Shown: positions 29,035-40,453, counted from the stretch's first letter. The stretch: 61,267 bases of DNA from Chlorobiota bacterium (GCA_026415505.1 JAOAGY010000023.1:1-61267), one strand, 5' to 3'. The notes: a model not told the origin generated them from the sequence alone. A program made the numbers and translations.

Positions 29035-30131
29035 CCGACGAGCGCAATGAGAGCGCGCGCAGCAGCGTCGGCGGCATCGGGGCGAGCGCACCGCTGCAGC
29101 GCTGCCGCCATTTGCTGGCGCAGCGAGCGGTCTTCGATGAGGCGAGCGAGCGCATCCCACAGCGTGTGCAAGAGCGCCTCGTCTTCGACGACGATCGCAC
29201 CGCCGCATCGCTCCAGCAATGCGGCATTGCGGTGTTGCTCGCGATTGGCTGCGTGCGGATAGGGCACGAGAATCGCTGGTCGTGCGACCGCTGCCAGCTC
29301 CGCTATCGTACTGCCCCCTGCCCTCGAGACTACCACATCGGCTGCAGCGTAGGCATTCGCCATATCCTCGATGAACGGAAGCGCAACGACGCTCTCGCGA
29401 CGGACCGGTGTGTATGCCGAACCCGTCTGCCAAAGCACTTGCCAACCCGCTGCGAGAATCCGATCGAGACATTGCGCGATCGCTTCGTTGATCGAGTGTG
29501 CGCCGAGCGACCCACCCACGACGAGCACCACCGGACGATCGGGAGCCAAACCGAACCGCACGCGAGCCTGCTCCGCAGCAGGCAATGCGGCAAGTTCTGC
29601 GCGGATGGGTGTGCCAGTAACGACGACACGTTCCCGTACCGACGCAGGAAACGCCTGGCAACATTCGTCGCTTCCGACGAGAATCCGGCGTGCCCACGGA
29701 GCCAGCAGCCGATTGACTTTGCCGGGTGCAGCGTTGATCTCGACCAGCACGATCGGAATACCGAGCGCTTTGGCGACCAACGCGACCGGTACGCCCAGGT
29801 ATGCTCCTGCCAGCAGCGCTACGCGCGGTCGCACGCGCCGCGCAGCACGCCATGTGCGCACGAGCGAAACCGGCAGCCGCCACAGCATCGAATACGTCCG
29901 CAGCGACCGAACGCCGTAATAGCCACGCATCGGAATCGGGACGAAGCGATACCCACGCGCGGGAATCACCCGTCCCTCGATGCGATCGGGATTGCCGACG
30001 AACGTCGCATCGAGCCTCGAACGCTCGCCGACGATTGCAGCCAGACGTTCGACGACCGCCAACACAGGAAAAAGATCGCCGCCAGTGCCGCCAGCAGCGA
30101 CGATGATGGGAAGACGCTCCTCGTTCTGCAT
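29028..30131 (-). CDS. murG: UDP-N-acetylglucosamine--lipid II transferase (MurG)
   Basis: This 367-residue GT28 glycosyltransferase adds GlcNAc to lipid I at the inner face of the membrane in peptidoglycan synthesis. The N-terminal glycine loop is AAGGTGGDLFPVLAV, GGSLGAHSINEAI follows, and the UDP-GlcNAc-binding region reads VSRAGGSTIAEL and PYPHAANREQHRNA. The usual HEQN is here VEINAAPGKVNR, slightly divergent. It stands alone, not in a mur/fts cluster. The upstream open frame is not protein-like; ATG 30131 fits the family, and TACTTTTG lies 68 nt before it. Confidence 0.88.
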   Translation of the reverse strand: MQNEERLPIIVAAGGTGGDLFPVLAVVERLAAIVGERSRLDATFVGNPDRIEGRVIPARGYRFVPIPMRGYYGVRSLRTYSMLWRLPVSLVRTWRAARRVRPRVALLAGAYLGVPVALVAKALGIPIVLVEINAAPGKVNRLLAPWARRILVGSDECCQAFPASVRERVVVTGTPIRAELAALPAAEQARVRFGLAPDRPVVLVVGGSLGAHSINEAIAQCLDRILAAGWQVLWQTGSAYTPVRRESVVALPFIEDMANAYAAADVVVSRAGGSTIAELAAVARPAILVPYPHAANREQHRNAALLERCGGAIVVEDEALLHTLWDALARLIEDRSLRQQMAAALQRCARPDAADAAARALIALVGQ

Positions 30132-30198
30132 TTTTGCCGGTGATCGGTTGCATACGACTGACGGTCGAGCGTGCATGTGTTCGCAGCTCGACTGCCGG

Positions 30199-30206
30199 CA
30201 AAAGTA
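30199..30206 (-). promoter_or_regulatory. Bacteroidota-type -7 promoter element for murG
   Basis: Read on the minus strand this is TACTTTTG, an exact TAnnTTTG match 68 nt before the murG ATG. A TTG occurs upstream at slightly long spacing (24 nt). Confidence 0.45.
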
Positions 30207-30265
30207 TCGCACCACGTGCGAGTGTCTGTGCAACCGACGTTGTACCACTACCCGACGGAGCTGGG

Positions 30266-31003
30266 ATGATTGCTCGATATGTTTTCGCGCTGGTGGCGAT
30301 GCTCGTCCCGCTGACGGCACAGCAGGCTGCCATTCGTGCCAAAATTCTCGCCGTTGCCGAAGGGCGCGCCGACGATGTCCGACGTCAATTGCCCGCTTTG
30401 CTCCAGGAATACCCCAACGATCCGGGCGTGCTCTTTTTGAGCGCGATTTTGGAACGCGACGGCGCTCGAGCGCTCGAAACGTACCAGCGCATCGTGCGCG
30501 AGTTTCCCTCGTCCGAATGGGCGGACGATTCGCAGTGGCGCATCGTGCAGTACTACGCTCTGCTCCGCGATACCGCCGCTGCACGCGCAGCGCTTGCGGA
30601 GTACCAGCAACGTTTCCCGCTCTCGGAATTTTTGGTACACGCGCAGAACCTGGTGCAAACGACCGTCGGATTGGAACAGCCCTCCCCCGAGCGCGCACCG
30701 ACGAGCACTGCGAGCACGACCGGCAACGTCCGCTCCAACAGCGAACGCTACACACTCCAAATCGGCGCCTATTCGACGAAAGAAGTCGCCGAGCAAGAAG
30801 CTGCTCGCTATCGTGCGCAACGATTGCGCGTCGAGGTGATCGAAAAAGCGCCGTCGCTGTTTGCCGTCACGATCGGCGATTACAGTTCGCGTGCCGCTGC
30901 AGAAAAAGCGCGCCCGCTGGTCGAACAGCAATGCAACTGTACGCCGTTCATCATCGTAAAGCCCCAGCAGACGAAACCATCGCCGAAGCCGACTGCCAAG
31001 TGA
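30266..31003 (+). CDS. Secreted SPOR-domain protein with TPR-like region
   Basis: The 245-residue product starts at MIARYVFALVAMLVPLTAQQ, a signal peptide, preceded by a ggag site. Residues about 30-140 are helical with repeat-like spacing (tol/pal YbgF-type TPR). The last 75 residues are a SPOR domain (YTLQIGAYSTKEVAEQEAAR, then FAVTIGDYSSRAAAEKARPL), which binds denuded peptidoglycan at division sites. It overlaps the next gene by 4 nt (GTGA), so the two are cotranscribed. The role is probably in cell-wall or division processes; this is inference. Confidence 0.85.
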   Translation: MIARYVFALVAMLVPLTAQQAAIRAKILAVAEGRADDVRRQLPALLQEYPNDPGVLFLSAILERDGARALETYQRIVREFPSSEWADDSQWRIVQYYALLRDTAAARAALAEYQQRFPLSEFLVHAQNLVQTTVGLEQPSPERAPTSTASTTGNVRSNSERYTLQIGAYSTKEVAEQEAARYRAQRLRVEVIEKAPSLFAVTIGDYSSRAAAEKARPLVEQQCNCTPFIIVKPQQTKPSPKPTAK

Positions 31004-31698
31004 CCGCTCGCTATGCGTTGCCGATAGCTCTCGTCGCGATCGTTGCCGCCGTCGGAGTCGTTGCACAGAGCGATACCGCGCGGGGTACGGTCGGCGGTAC
31101 ACTCTGCTTTCGCCGAGCACTCGCCGTTGCAGACAGTGGCTGCGCCTTCCGTGCCTTGCTACGGCTGAGCAATCCGACGGTTTGGTATCCGATCTCGGCA
31201 CGCATCGGTACCGATAGTGCGCTCCTTGTGCGCCGCAGTGATACGCTTTGGCTCGTCTCATGGGACAGCGCATCGGGCGATCGAAGCATCGAGCTGTGCG
31301 GTATCGTCTTGGCTGGCTCCGATTCGGTATGCATCGTCACGCTCGATTCGCTCGTCGCCTGCCGACCGCTCGCCGATTCGATCGTGCAGGTGCTCGTGGT
31401 GTCGTCGATCGGACCGCCGCTTCCGTATGTGCGGTTCGCGCGCATGGAAGGACCCTTTCCCCATCCCATCGCACGAGCGGAGCCGTTTGTGGTGTACATC
31501 GGACTCGATGCAGCGTCAACGGTCGTGCTGCGCATGTACGACGTGCTCGGACGACATCTGCTGGAATGGCGCGATGCGCTCGACCGCGGCGTGCACCGCA
31601 TCGAGCTGCGCTTGCCGGAAGGAACGTCGCCGGGAGTGTACGTGCTTCGATTGGACACCGCCACTGGCAGCGTTGGCGCAGTGGCAGTGGTGGAGTAA
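31000..31698 (+). CDS. Secreted protein with T9SS type A-like C-terminal sorting domain
   Basis: The product has 232 residues from a GTG start overlapping the SPOR gene stop (GTGA). The signal peptide is YALPIALVAIVAAVGVVAQ. Residues about 20-150 form a beta-sandwich-like region with several cysteines, similar in pattern to cohesin-like extracellular domains. The last 75 residues (VVLRMYDVLGRHLLEWRD, then GTSPGVYVLRLDT) have the VYDxxGR and PGVY features of type IX secretion sorting domains. The protein is probably exported across the outer membrane and anchored or released. Function unknown. Confidence 0.72.
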   Translation: MTARYALPIALVAIVAAVGVVAQSDTARGTVGGTLCFRRALAVADSGCAFRALLRLSNPTVWYPISARIGTDSALLVRRSDTLWLVSWDSASGDRSIELCGIVLAGSDSVCIVTLDSLVACRPLADSIVQVLVVSSIGPPLPYVRFARMEGPFPHPIARAEPFVVYIGLDAASTVVLRMYDVLGRHLLEWRDALDRGVHRIELRLPEGTSPGVYVLRLDTATGSVGAVAVVE

Positions 31699-31702
31699 GT
31701 CG

Positions 31703-32221
31703 TCAAAGCGAGCGCAGACGCTCGGTCGCATCTTCCAACGTTCCCCCGTATCCGCTGAGGCATTCGGGTGGACTATCGGGCTCGACCTCCAGCCACCAGG
31801 TATCCCTCCCTCGACGCCCTCCGTGTTGATTGGTGGCACAGTCGATTGCTACCTCTTTGGGTATCACCCAACAGTGTGCGGCACGAGGCGATATACCCAG
31901 TGCAACGATCGCTTTGTAGTCCTGATCGCGAATTTGCTGAAACCTGTAGGACCCACCTTTCCACAGCGTCGAAAACTTGACCTCGACACGGGTATGTCCG
32001 ATCACAAGATCGGCGTCACTACCAGCAGCAGAAGAGACGGGGATTTGGTACCTTTTGCAAAATTCCGCGACGATCTCTTCGCCGATCTTCCCAATTGTCC
32101 GAGAGGGCAGACCTTCTTTCAACCATGCGAACGGACTACCGATCCACTCGTTGTCGGGAGCGGGAGCGTATTTCTGCTGGAGATTCTGCGCGATGTTGAC
32201 CAATACATCGAACGCTTGCAT
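31703..32221 (-). CDS. Type II restriction endonuclease, PD-(D/E)xK fold
   Basis: The 172-residue product has the PD-(D/E)xK nuclease core: helix Glu48/49 (IGKIGEEIVAEF), then SDADLVIGHTRVEVK with Asp71 and Glu80-x-Lys82. The following segment (TLWKGGSYRFQQIRDQDY) is common in small restriction enzymes. It starts 1 nt after the stop of the adjacent methyltransferase gene, the usual order of a restriction-modification pair. Local GC is about 50%, below the roughly 60% of neighbours, suggesting acquisition by transfer. Recognition sequence unknown. It converges with the T9SS cargo gene. Confidence 0.78.
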   Translation of the reverse strand: MQAFDVLVNIAQNLQQKYAPAPDNEWIGSPFAWLKEGLPSRTIGKIGEEIVAEFCKRYQIPVSSAAGSDADLVIGHTRVEVKFSTLWKGGSYRFQQIRDQDYKAIVALGISPRAAHCWVIPKEVAIDCATNQHGGRRGRDTWWLEVEPDSPPECLSGYGGTLEDATERLRSL

Positions 32222-32222
32222 G

Positions 32223-33134
32223 CTATTCGGTCCCGGCGGTCGAATGAAACAGTGACGCCTGCATATCAGCCGCTCGGTACGGTGTGGGATCGAAATTCAC
32301 CCATTCGACATCGGGGACCTGGGCAAATCGCTGTGCCATGATCGCGAGAGCATCGGGATTGTTGTCCACGAGCAGAAACCGGCGTCCCAGCTCCCACGCA
32401 GCATATCCCGTTGTGCCGCTGCCCGCAAAGAAGTCGAGCACAAGATCGCCGGGTCGCGAAGATGCTTGGATGATGCGCCGCAGAATGCCGAGCGGTTTTT
32501 GTGTCGGATAGCCAGTTTTTTCGCGGCTGTTCGTCGGTACGATGGTGTGCCACCACACGTCGGTGGGAAGTTTTCCGCGTGCAGCTTTTTCGGGACCGAC
32601 AAGATCGGGAGCCATGTAGGGAATACGCTCGACCGCATCGGCGTCGAAAAAGTACCTGTCGGGGTCTTTGGCGTAGAAAAAAATCGTGTCGTGCTTGGCA
32701 GGCCAGCGACGTTTGGAGCGCCCTCCGTAGTCGTATGCCCAAATGATTTCGTTGATGAATGCATCGCGCCCGAAGATTCGGTCGAGCAAAATCTTGATGT
32801 AGTGCGCCTCCCGGTAATCGCAATGCAGATAGAGCGAGCCATGCGGTGCCAAGATTCGTCGGGCTTCTTCCAGACGTGGACGCAAAAACTCCAGGTAGTC
32901 GTCGAACGAATCCTCGTAGGCATGGCGAGCGACGACGGTTGTTCGATAACGTTTGTCGCCGAAGCCGATACGGTCCCCGTCAGGATCGGCTTCCGTGCGT
33001 AGCTGGACGCGTTGCTGTTGTTTGCCCGTGTTGAAAGGCGGATCGATGTAAATCAAATCGACGCTATCGCTCGAGATCGTGCGCAGCACGTCGAGATTGT
33101 CGGCAAGGACGATCGTGCCAACCGACGCGCTCAT
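32223..33134 (-). CDS. DNA methyltransferase (N6-adenine/N4-cytosine, beta-class order)
   Basis: The product has 303 residues from ATG 33134. Catalytic motif IV DPPF is at 31-34, and the SAM-binding FFAGSGTT is at 235-242. Having motif IV before motif I is the beta-class arrangement. GYPTQKP at 208-214 is typical of this group. It should protect the site cut by the nuclease encoded 1 nt downstream. The ATG is 2 nt after the nuoB stop, so it appears translationally coupled to a complex I gene. Much of the gene is lower in GC than nuoAB. Confidence 0.88.
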   Translation of the reverse strand: MSASVGTIVLADNLDVLRTISSDSVDLIYIDPPFNTGKQQQRVQLRTEADPDGDRIGFGDKRYRTTVVARHAYEDSFDDYLEFLRPRLEEARRILAPHGSLYLHCDYREAHYIKILLDRIFGRDAFINEIIWAYDYGGRSKRRWPAKHDTIFFYAKDPDRYFFDADAVERIPYMAPDLVGPEKAARGKLPTDVWWHTIVPTNSREKTGYPTQKPLGILRRIIQASSRPGDLVLDFFAGSGTTGYAAWELGRRFLLVDNNPDALAIMAQRFAQVPDVEWVNFDPTPYRAADMQASLFHSTAGTE

Positions 33135-33136
33135 AC

Positions 33137-33688
33137 TCACTCGGCAGGCACGAGCAGTCCGCTCGGTGTGCGTTCGACTTCGATCGCTTCGACCGGCGTC
33201 GCTTCCGAATCGATGAGGATCGGGCGTGTCCGCTTGATTTTCTCTTGGATGGTCATCAGCGCCTTGATGAGCGCTTCCGGACGCGGCGGGCATCCCGACA
33301 CGTACACGTCCACAGGCAAAAACCGATCGATGCCCTGCACGACCGAATAGCTGCGGAACATGCCGCCGCTGGACGCACACACGCCCATCGAGATGACCCA
33401 CTTCGGATCGGGCATTTGGTCGTAAATCTTGCGGACTACCCACGCCATCTTGTACGTCACCGTTCCGGCGACGATGAGCAAGTCCGCCTGGCGCGGCGTG
33501 AAGCCCATTTTCTCGGAACCGAAACGGGCGACGTCGAACCGCGACGCCGCAAATGCCATCATCTCGATACCGCAGCACGAAATGCCGAGTGGCATCGGCC
33601 ACAGCGAATTGGCTTGCGCCCAGTTGATGGCGGCTTCGACTGTCGTGGTCAGAAAGCCACCGTTGGCGACCGGATTGATCACTCCCAT
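33137..33688 (-). CDS. nuoB: NADH-quinone oxidoreductase subunit B
   Basis: This 183-residue subunit carries the terminal iron-sulfur cluster N2 of respiratory complex I. All four cysteine ligands are present: Cys38 and Cys39 ([10 protein letters not shown]), Cys104 (GVCASSGG) and Cys133 (SGCPPRPE). It overlaps nuoA by 10 nt. The usual downstream nuoC and later subunits are absent here; instead the methyltransferase gene begins 2 nt after the nuoB stop. Confidence 0.96.
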   Translation of the reverse strand: MGVINPVANGGFLTTTVEAAINWAQANSLWPMPLGISCCGIEMMAFAASRFDVARFGSEKMGFTPRQADLLIVAGTVTYKMAWVVRKIYDQMPDPKWVISMGVCASSGGMFRSYSVVQGIDRFLPVDVYVSGCPPRPEALIKALMTIQEKIKRTRPILIDSEATPVEAIEVERTPSGLLVPAE

Positions 33689-34035
33689 GACAGTGCTCCT
33701 TTTTTGACGATGTACACGTAACCGGCGAACAGCAAAACCATGAACAGCACCATCGCGACGAATCCGACAGCGCCGAGCTGCCGCACTTGGACAGCCCACG
33801 GATACATGAAGACGATCTCGATGTCGAACAGAATGAAGAGCATCGCCACCATGTAGAACTTCACCGAGAAGCGCTCGCGTGCCGAGCGGAGCGGCTCCAT
33901 GCCGGATTCGTAGGTGGAATTCTTCTCTTTCGACGCTCGGCGCGGTCCGATGTACTCGGCAACGACAATGTTGACGATACCGAAGAACACACCGAGCGCG
34001 ATCATGACAAGCACGGGAACGTATTGATCGAGCAT
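33679..34035 (-). CDS. nuoA: NADH-quinone oxidoreductase subunit A
   Basis: This 118-residue membrane subunit of complex I has three transmembrane helices. The family sequences [20 protein letters not shown] and [15 protein letters not shown] are intact, including the conserved acidic residues of the loop. It heads the nuoA-nuoB-methyltransferase-endonuclease set. TAGTTTTG on the minus strand lies 32 nt upstream. Confidence 0.95.
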   Translation of the reverse strand: MLDQYVPVLVMIALGVFFGIVNIVVAEYIGPRRASKEKNSTYESGMEPLRSARERFSVKFYMVAMLFILFDIEIVFMYPWAVQVRQLGAVGFVAMVLFMVLLFAGYVYIVKKGALSWE

Positions 34036-34066
34036 CGCTCGTCTCTGGTCGTGAAACAGTGCACAG

Positions 34067-34107
34067 CAAAACTACAGTTCCGCTGCGGGAAATCGGCGCT
34101 ATCTTTG
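34067..34107. promoter_or_regulatory. Divergent Bacteroidota-type promoter elements for nuoA and the aminotransferase
   Basis: TAGTTTTG on the minus strand (34074-34067) points to nuoA, and TATCTTTG on the plus strand (34100-34107) lies 28 nt before the aminotransferase ATG. Both match TAnnTTTG exactly. Confidence 0.55.
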
Positions 34108-34135
34108 CGCATCGTCGCACTGCTAAAGACGAAGG

Positions 34136-35302
34136 ATGCGCGTTTCTGGCGTAGTCGGCAGTTTCGGCAACTCGATTTTTTCGGAAATGTCCGCGCTGGC
34201 ACGTGCTGCCGGCGCGATCAATCTCGGTCAGGGATTCCCCGACTTCGATCCGCCCGCACAATTGCTCGACGCTGCATGTCGCGCTATCGGCGAAGGGCAC
34301 AATCAGTATGCCGTTTCGCACGGCGAACCGATCCTGCGAGAAGCGATCGCCGAGCACGCCGCGCGCTGGTACGGTCAGCGCATCGCTCCCGACACCGACG
34401 TGTGCGTCACCTGCGGCGCCAGCGAAGCGCTCTGGTGCGCTCTCCAAGCGCTGGTCGAACCCGGCGACGAGGTGATCGTGATCGAACCGACGTTCGATGT
34501 GTACGTGCCGGACATTCGCATGGTGCGTGCCGTACCGGTGCCGATCACACTCGTGCCGCCCGATTTTCGGCTCGACGTCGAACGTCTCCGCAGCGCCATC
34601 ACACCGCGAACGCGTGCGATCATCGTCAACTCGCCGCACAATCCCACTGGACGTGTGTTTTCCCGCGCCGAATTGGAAGCGATCGCTGCTGTCTGTATCG
34701 AGCACAACCTGGTTGCCATCGCCGACGAAGTATACGAGCACATCGTGTTTTCGCCGCATCAGCACATTCGGCTGGCGACGCTCGATGGCATGTCGGAGCG
34801 AACCGTCACTGTTTCGAGCGGAGCAAAAACATTCGCTGCGACCGGCTGGAAATGCGGTTGGGCAATCGGACCCGATCGGCTCACCACGGCGATCCGCCGC
34901 GTGCACCAGTTCACCACGTTCGCCAGCGCCACACCGTTCCACTACGCCATCGCCGAAGGATTGCGACTGCCGGAGAGCTACTTCGCTGGCGTTCGCGACG
35001 AATACACCCAGCGCCGCACGGTGCTGCTGGAAGCGCTCCGCCACACACCGCTGGCAGTATTCGAACCGGAAGGAGCATACTACATCGTCGCCGACATCGG
35101 TACGATGGCAAACGGCATGACGGGCTACCAGTGGTGCCGATGGCTCATCGAAACGATCGGTGTTGCCGCAATTCCGCTGGAGGTGTTCTATCTCGACCCT
35201 GCTGCGGGGCGCACGCTTGTGCGTTTTGCGTTTTGCAAACGCATCGAGACATTGCAGGCAGCCGCCGAGCGATTGGTCGAATTGACCGTCGTGCAACGAT
35301 GA
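34136..35302 (+). CDS. Class I/II PLP-dependent aminotransferase (methionine/kynurenine aminotransferase-like)
   Basis: This 388-residue fold-type I aminotransferase has the PLP lysine Lys231 ([13 protein letters not shown]), Asp197 and Tyr200 ([11 protein letters not shown]), and [21 protein letters not shown] near the start is typical of the YbdL/KAT group, which uses methionine, glutamine or aromatic amino acids as donors with 2-oxo acids. Exact substrate undetermined. It starts 28 nt after a TATCTTTG element and overlaps dprA by 4 nt. Confidence 0.9.
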   Translation: MRVSGVVGSFGNSIFSEMSALARAAGAINLGQGFPDFDPPAQLLDAACRAIGEGHNQYAVSHGEPILREAIAEHAARWYGQRIAPDTDVCVTCGASEALWCALQALVEPGDEVIVIEPTFDVYVPDIRMVRAVPVPITLVPPDFRLDVERLRSAITPRTRAIIVNSPHNPTGRVFSRAELEAIAAVCIEHNLVAIADEVYEHIVFSPHQHIRLATLDGMSERTVTVSSGAKTFAATGWKCGWAIGPDRLTTAIRRVHQFTTFASATPFHYAIAEGLRLPESYFAGVRDEYTQRRTVLLEALRHTPLAVFEPEGAYYIVADIGTMANGMTGYQWCRWLIETIGVAAIPLEVFYLDPAAGRTLVRFAFCKRIETLQAAAERLVELTVVQR

Positions 35303-36405
35303 CGCCACATCTGCCCCCTGGCTGGACACACCGCGACATCGTCGCACTGAGCCTGCTGCGCGGAGTGCAAGGCATCGAGGTTCGGCTCGCTGTCGAGGAA
35401 CGAGCATCGCTGGAAGCTGTGTTAGCAGATCCGCCGCCGCGCATGGAGCGAATTCTCCGCCAAGACGAGCTATTCGCCGCCCGCGATGCCGACTCGTTGC
35501 GCAGCCGTGCCGACGAGCATCTCGATGCACTGACGCGACTCGGCGCTCGTGCCGTGACGTTTTGGGACGAGAGCTATCCGGCGCTCCTGCGGGAGATTCC
35601 CTATCCACCGATGGTACTCTTCGTCCAGGGAGCGCTACAAGAGGCGTCTGCACTGGCGATCGCAATCGTCGGTACGCGTCGCTGCACGACCTACGGGCGA
35701 CTCTGTACCGAGCGTTTCGCCGGTGAACTGGCGCGCGCCGGCTGCATCGTCGTCAGCGGCTTGGCAAATGGCATCGATTCAATCGCACACGCTGTCACAC
35801 TCGATGCCGGCGGCATCACGTATGCCGTCATCGGCTCCGGTCTCGACCGTATCACGCCGACGCAGACGCGGCGTCTTGCCGAGCGCATCGTCGCATCGGG
35901 CGGTGCGATTCTCACCGAATACCCACTGGGCACGGTCGCTCGACCCGGCTACTTCCCGCAGCGAAACCGCATCATCAGCGGCATTGCACGAGCGGTCATC
36001 GTCGTCGAAAGTCGGCGCGAAGGTGGCTCGCTCATCACGGCACATTTTGCGCTCGACCAATCGCGCGATCTGTTCGCTGTGCCGGGCAACATCACCTCGC
36101 CGACGAGCGAAGGCACCAACCGACTTATCGCTCAGCAAAAAGCGCAGGCTGCGATCAGCCCTGAGCAGGTGTTGGAAGAGTTGGGCGTGGCATCGCCTGC
36201 AGCGGTCGAAACAAGCCGACAGGAGCTGCTCTCTCCGTTGGAGCAGCGCATCTGGGAGCAGCTTTCCGGTGAACCGCAGAGCGCCGACGATCTGGCAGCG
36301 ACGCTCGGTGTTTCGGTCGGCGAAGTGCTCGGTGCGCTGTTGATGATGGAGTTCCGCGGGGTGGTTCGTCAGCTCGCGGGAAAGCAATTCATCCGTTCAC
36401 GCTGA
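35299..36405 (+). CDS. dprA: DNA processing protein DprA
   Basis: The product (368 residues from ATG 35299) loads RecA onto incoming single-stranded DNA during natural transformation. The Rossmann-like core has [32 protein letters not shown] and [12 protein letters not shown]. The N-terminus is a helical domain, and the last 65 residues form the winged-helix domain seen in many DprA proteins. It overlaps the aminotransferase stop by 4 nt. A ComEA-like protein elsewhere in the window (47016-47504) also fits a competence role. Confidence 0.92.
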   Translation: MTPHLPPGWTHRDIVALSLLRGVQGIEVRLAVEERASLEAVLADPPPRMERILRQDELFAARDADSLRSRADEHLDALTRLGARAVTFWDESYPALLREIPYPPMVLFVQGALQEASALAIAIVGTRRCTTYGRLCTERFAGELARAGCIVVSGLANGIDSIAHAVTLDAGGITYAVIGSGLDRITPTQTRRLAERIVASGGAILTEYPLGTVARPGYFPQRNRIISGIARAVIVVESRREGGSLITAHFALDQSRDLFAVPGNITSPTSEGTNRLIAQQKAQAAISPEQVLEELGVASPAAVETSRQELLSPLEQRIWEQLSGEPQSADDLAATLGVSVGEVLGALLMMEFRGVVRQLAGKQFIRSR

Positions 36406-36426
36406 GTTTGATTCTCCTCCCTGCGT

Positions 36427-37032
36427 CATGCTGAACGTGTTTTCGGCATCTCGTCGCACCACCGTCCGTCATGCTGAACTTGGTTCAGCATCTAATGCTG
36501 GGAGACCCTGAAACAAGTTCAGGGTGACGTGCTTTGGTGTGTATGCCTTGCCGCCCGTCATGCTGAACTTGTTTCAGCACCTCACCGCACCACCGCCCGT
36601 CATGCTGAACTCGTTTCAGCATCTTGTTCGAGACCCTGAAACAAGTTCAGGGTGACAGGCAGGAGAAAAGACCCTGAAACAAGTTCGGGGTGACAGACCA
36701 TTTGTGCGTCCCCTGCGTCATGCTGAACTTGGTTCAGCATCTAATGCTGGGAGACCCCGAAACAAGTTCGGGGTGACGTGCTTTGGTGTGTATGCCTTGC
36801 CGCCAGTCATGCTGAACTTGGTTCAGCATCTCACCGCACCACCGCCCGTCATGCTGAACGTGTTTCGGCATCTGGAAAGACCCTGAAACAAGTTCAGGGT
36901 GACGTGCTTTGGTGTGTATGCCTTGCCGCTTGTCATGCTGAACTTGGTTCAGCATCTCACCGCACCACCGCCCGTCATGCTGAACTCGTTTCAGCATCTT
37001 GTTCGAGACCCTGAAACAAGTTCAGGGTGACA
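36427..37032. repeat. Cluster C: about 15 palindromic repeats in higher-order units
   Basis: The 682-nt gap 36406-37087 is mostly repeats. The block beginning gtgctttggtgtgtatgcc recurs at about 36529, 36778 and 36904 with attached palindromes. Stems are mainly ATGCTGAA/TTCAGCAT and ACCCTGAA/TTCAGGGT. After 37032 there is only a weak 7-bp inverted repeat (37052-37082). No gene is seen. Confidence 0.92.
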
Positions 37033-37087
37033 GAGTGTGAAGCATGCGACCACGAAGTGTGACGGTCGAAGAGTTACTTCGTCGTGT

Positions 37088-38587
<1,500 letters not shown>

Positions 38588-38648
38588 CGTGGGATGATGG
38601 GACGATTGCCGAGACCAGGTGTGCTGCAGCACCTGCAGTTCGGCACTG

Positions 38649-38681
38649 CAAAGATACTGGCAGCGATGCCGTGTATTTTTG
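38649..38681. promoter_or_regulatory. Divergent promoter elements between the response regulator and the GH57 gene
   Basis: TATCTTTG on the minus strand (38656-38649) lies 61 nt before the regulator start, and TATTTTTG on the plus strand (38674-38681) lies 23 nt before the GH57 ATG. Both match TAnnTTTG exactly. Confidence 0.55.
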
Positions 38682-38704
38682 AGCGGCACACATCGGGCAG
38701 CAGC

Positions 38705-40453
38705 ATGCATTCCGGTTCGGTCGTGTTGATTCTCCACACGCACTTGCCATACGTTCTCCACCACGGCACCTGGCCGCACGGTTCCGACTGGCTTTGCGAA
38801 GCAGTCGCCGAGTGTTATCTGCCGCTGTTGGGCGCAATCGAACAGTTGGCAGCCGAGGGCTACCGTGCACCGATCACCGTGGACATCTCGCCCATCTTGT
38901 GCGAGCAACTCGAGCACCCCGATTTCCCTACACTCTTCGAGCAGTACTGCACAGCGCATATCGAGCTAGCGCGCCAGGACGAACGCTACTTTGCACGCAC
39001 CGAACCGAATCCCCACTACCGCATGCTCGCTCGCATGTGGCAGCAATGGTACAACACACGACTCGAAGAATTCACCGAACGCTACGGGCGCTCGATCGTC
39101 GGTACGCTGCGGCGCTTGCAAGACGCCGGAGCGATCGAAGTGATGACGTGTGCTGCGACGCACGGCTATCTGCCGCTGCTCGGTAGCGACGAATCGGTGG
39201 CGCTACAGGTGAAACTGGCATGCGACAACTACCGCCGCCATTTCGGTCGCTCGCCGCGCGGCATCTGGTTGCCCGAATGCGGTTACCGTCCGGCATATGC
39301 CTGGCGCACGTATTTGCCCGTCGAGCATTTTTCGACGCCCCATTGGCGGCTCGGCATCGAGCAGATCGTGGCGCGCTGCGGGCTGGAGTATTTCGTCACC
39401 GACGAACCGCTCGTTCGTCGCTCCGAACCACTGGCGATTCTTTCGCCGACTCGCGACGGTGGAACGACGTTGTCGCCGCCGATTCCGAGCGCCGAGTGTC
39501 TCTTCGCACGCACGCCGCTGGAGGTGTATCGCGTGGCATCGTCGCTGGAGACCGCTGCGGAAAACGTCGCCGTCTTTACGCGCGACCAGAGCATCGCCAT
39601 GCAAGTCTGGAGTGCCGAACTGGGCTATCCGGGCGACCCGAACTACCTCGATTTCCACAAAAAACACTTCGCCAGCGCTCTGCGCTACTGGCGCGTGACC
39701 GACAACAAAGCCGACATGCGCTACAAACTGCTCTACGTGCCCCAGTGGGCACAACAGCGAGCGCAGCTCCACGCCTTTCACTTTACCCAACTCATCGAAC
39801 GCTCGCTGGCGGAATATCATCGAACGACCGGCAGACGCGGCGTGGTGTGTCTGCCGTTCGATACCGAGCTGTTCGGGCATTGGTGGTTCGAAGGTCCGCT
39901 GTTTCTCTACCACGTCCTGCGCGGTTTATCGCTCTCGCCGATTGCCCGCCCGACGACCGCAAGCGACGCTCTCGACGGATACCGACCGCGCGAGATCGTC
40001 CGCTTGCCCGAAGGCTCGTGGGGACGCGGCAATCATCACGACGTGTGGATCGAACCATCGGTGCATTGGATGTGGGAGAGCATCTATCGCGCCGAACACC
40101 GCTGGCAGCGTCTTGCTCGTCGGATGGCGAGCCAACGCCGCTCGCCGACGCTCGAGCGCATCGCAGCACAGGCACTGCGCGAGCTGCTGTTGCTCCAAGC
40201 CAGCGACTGGGAGTTTCTGGTCACGACACACTCGGCGACCGACTACGCGCAGATGCGATTTTTCTTCCACCACTCGGATTTCGAGCGTCTGTGCGACATC
40301 GCCGAACGATACTCGCCCAAGCGTGGTTTGAGCAAAGCCGATCGCGCATTTTTGGAAGAAACCGAGCGACGCAATGCAATTTTCCCCGAACTTCGTCTGG
40401 AGCACTGGTTGGATGCAGCATACCTCGCAGGCAGTCATGAAACGGTGGCGTAG
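38705..40453 (+). CDS. GH57 family 1,4-alpha-glucan branching-type enzyme
   Basis: This 582-residue glycoside hydrolase family 57 protein begins with LILHTHLPYVLHHG, the conserved first motif. The likely nucleophile is Glu191 (GIWLPECGY) and the acid is Asp386 (LPFDTELFGHWWFEG). The C-terminal 100 residues match the DUF1957-type extension of branching enzymes. It would form alpha-1,6 branches in glycogen-like polysaccharide in the cytoplasm. No glycogen synthase is adjacent. It overlaps the following lipoprotein gene by 17 nt, which is functionally unexpected. Confidence 0.88.
   Translation: MHSGSVVLILHTHLPYVLHHGTWPHGSDWLCEAVAECYLPLLGAIEQLAAEGYRAPITVDISPILCEQLEHPDFPTLFEQYCTAHIELARQDERYFARTEPNPHYRMLARMWQQWYNTRLEEFTERYGRSIVGTLRRLQDAGAIEVMTCAATHGYLPLLGSDESVALQVKLACDNYRRHFGRSPRGIWLPECGYRPAYAWRTYLPVEHFSTPHWRLGIEQIVARCGLEYFVTDEPLVRRSEPLAILSPTRDGGTTLSPPIPSAECLFARTPLEVYRVASSLETAAENVAVFTRDQSIAMQVWSAELGYPGDPNYLDFHKKHFASALRYWRVTDNKADMRYKLLYVPQWAQQRAQLHAFHFTQLIERSLAEYHRTTGRRGVVCLPFDTELFGHWWFEGPLFLYHVLRGLSLSPIARPTTASDALDGYRPREIVRLPEGSWGRGNHHDVWIEPSVHWMWESIYRAEHRWQRLARRMASQRRSPTLERIAAQALRELLLLQASDWEFLVTTHSATDYAQMRFFFHHSDFERLCDIAERYSPKRGLSKADRAFLEETERRNAIFPELRLEHWLDAAYLAGSHETVA

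Noticed and set aside
36427-37032. Cluster C considered as a CRISPR array
   Set aside because: Repeat units vary, alternate orientation, are palindromic, and the linkers are duplicated instead of unique.
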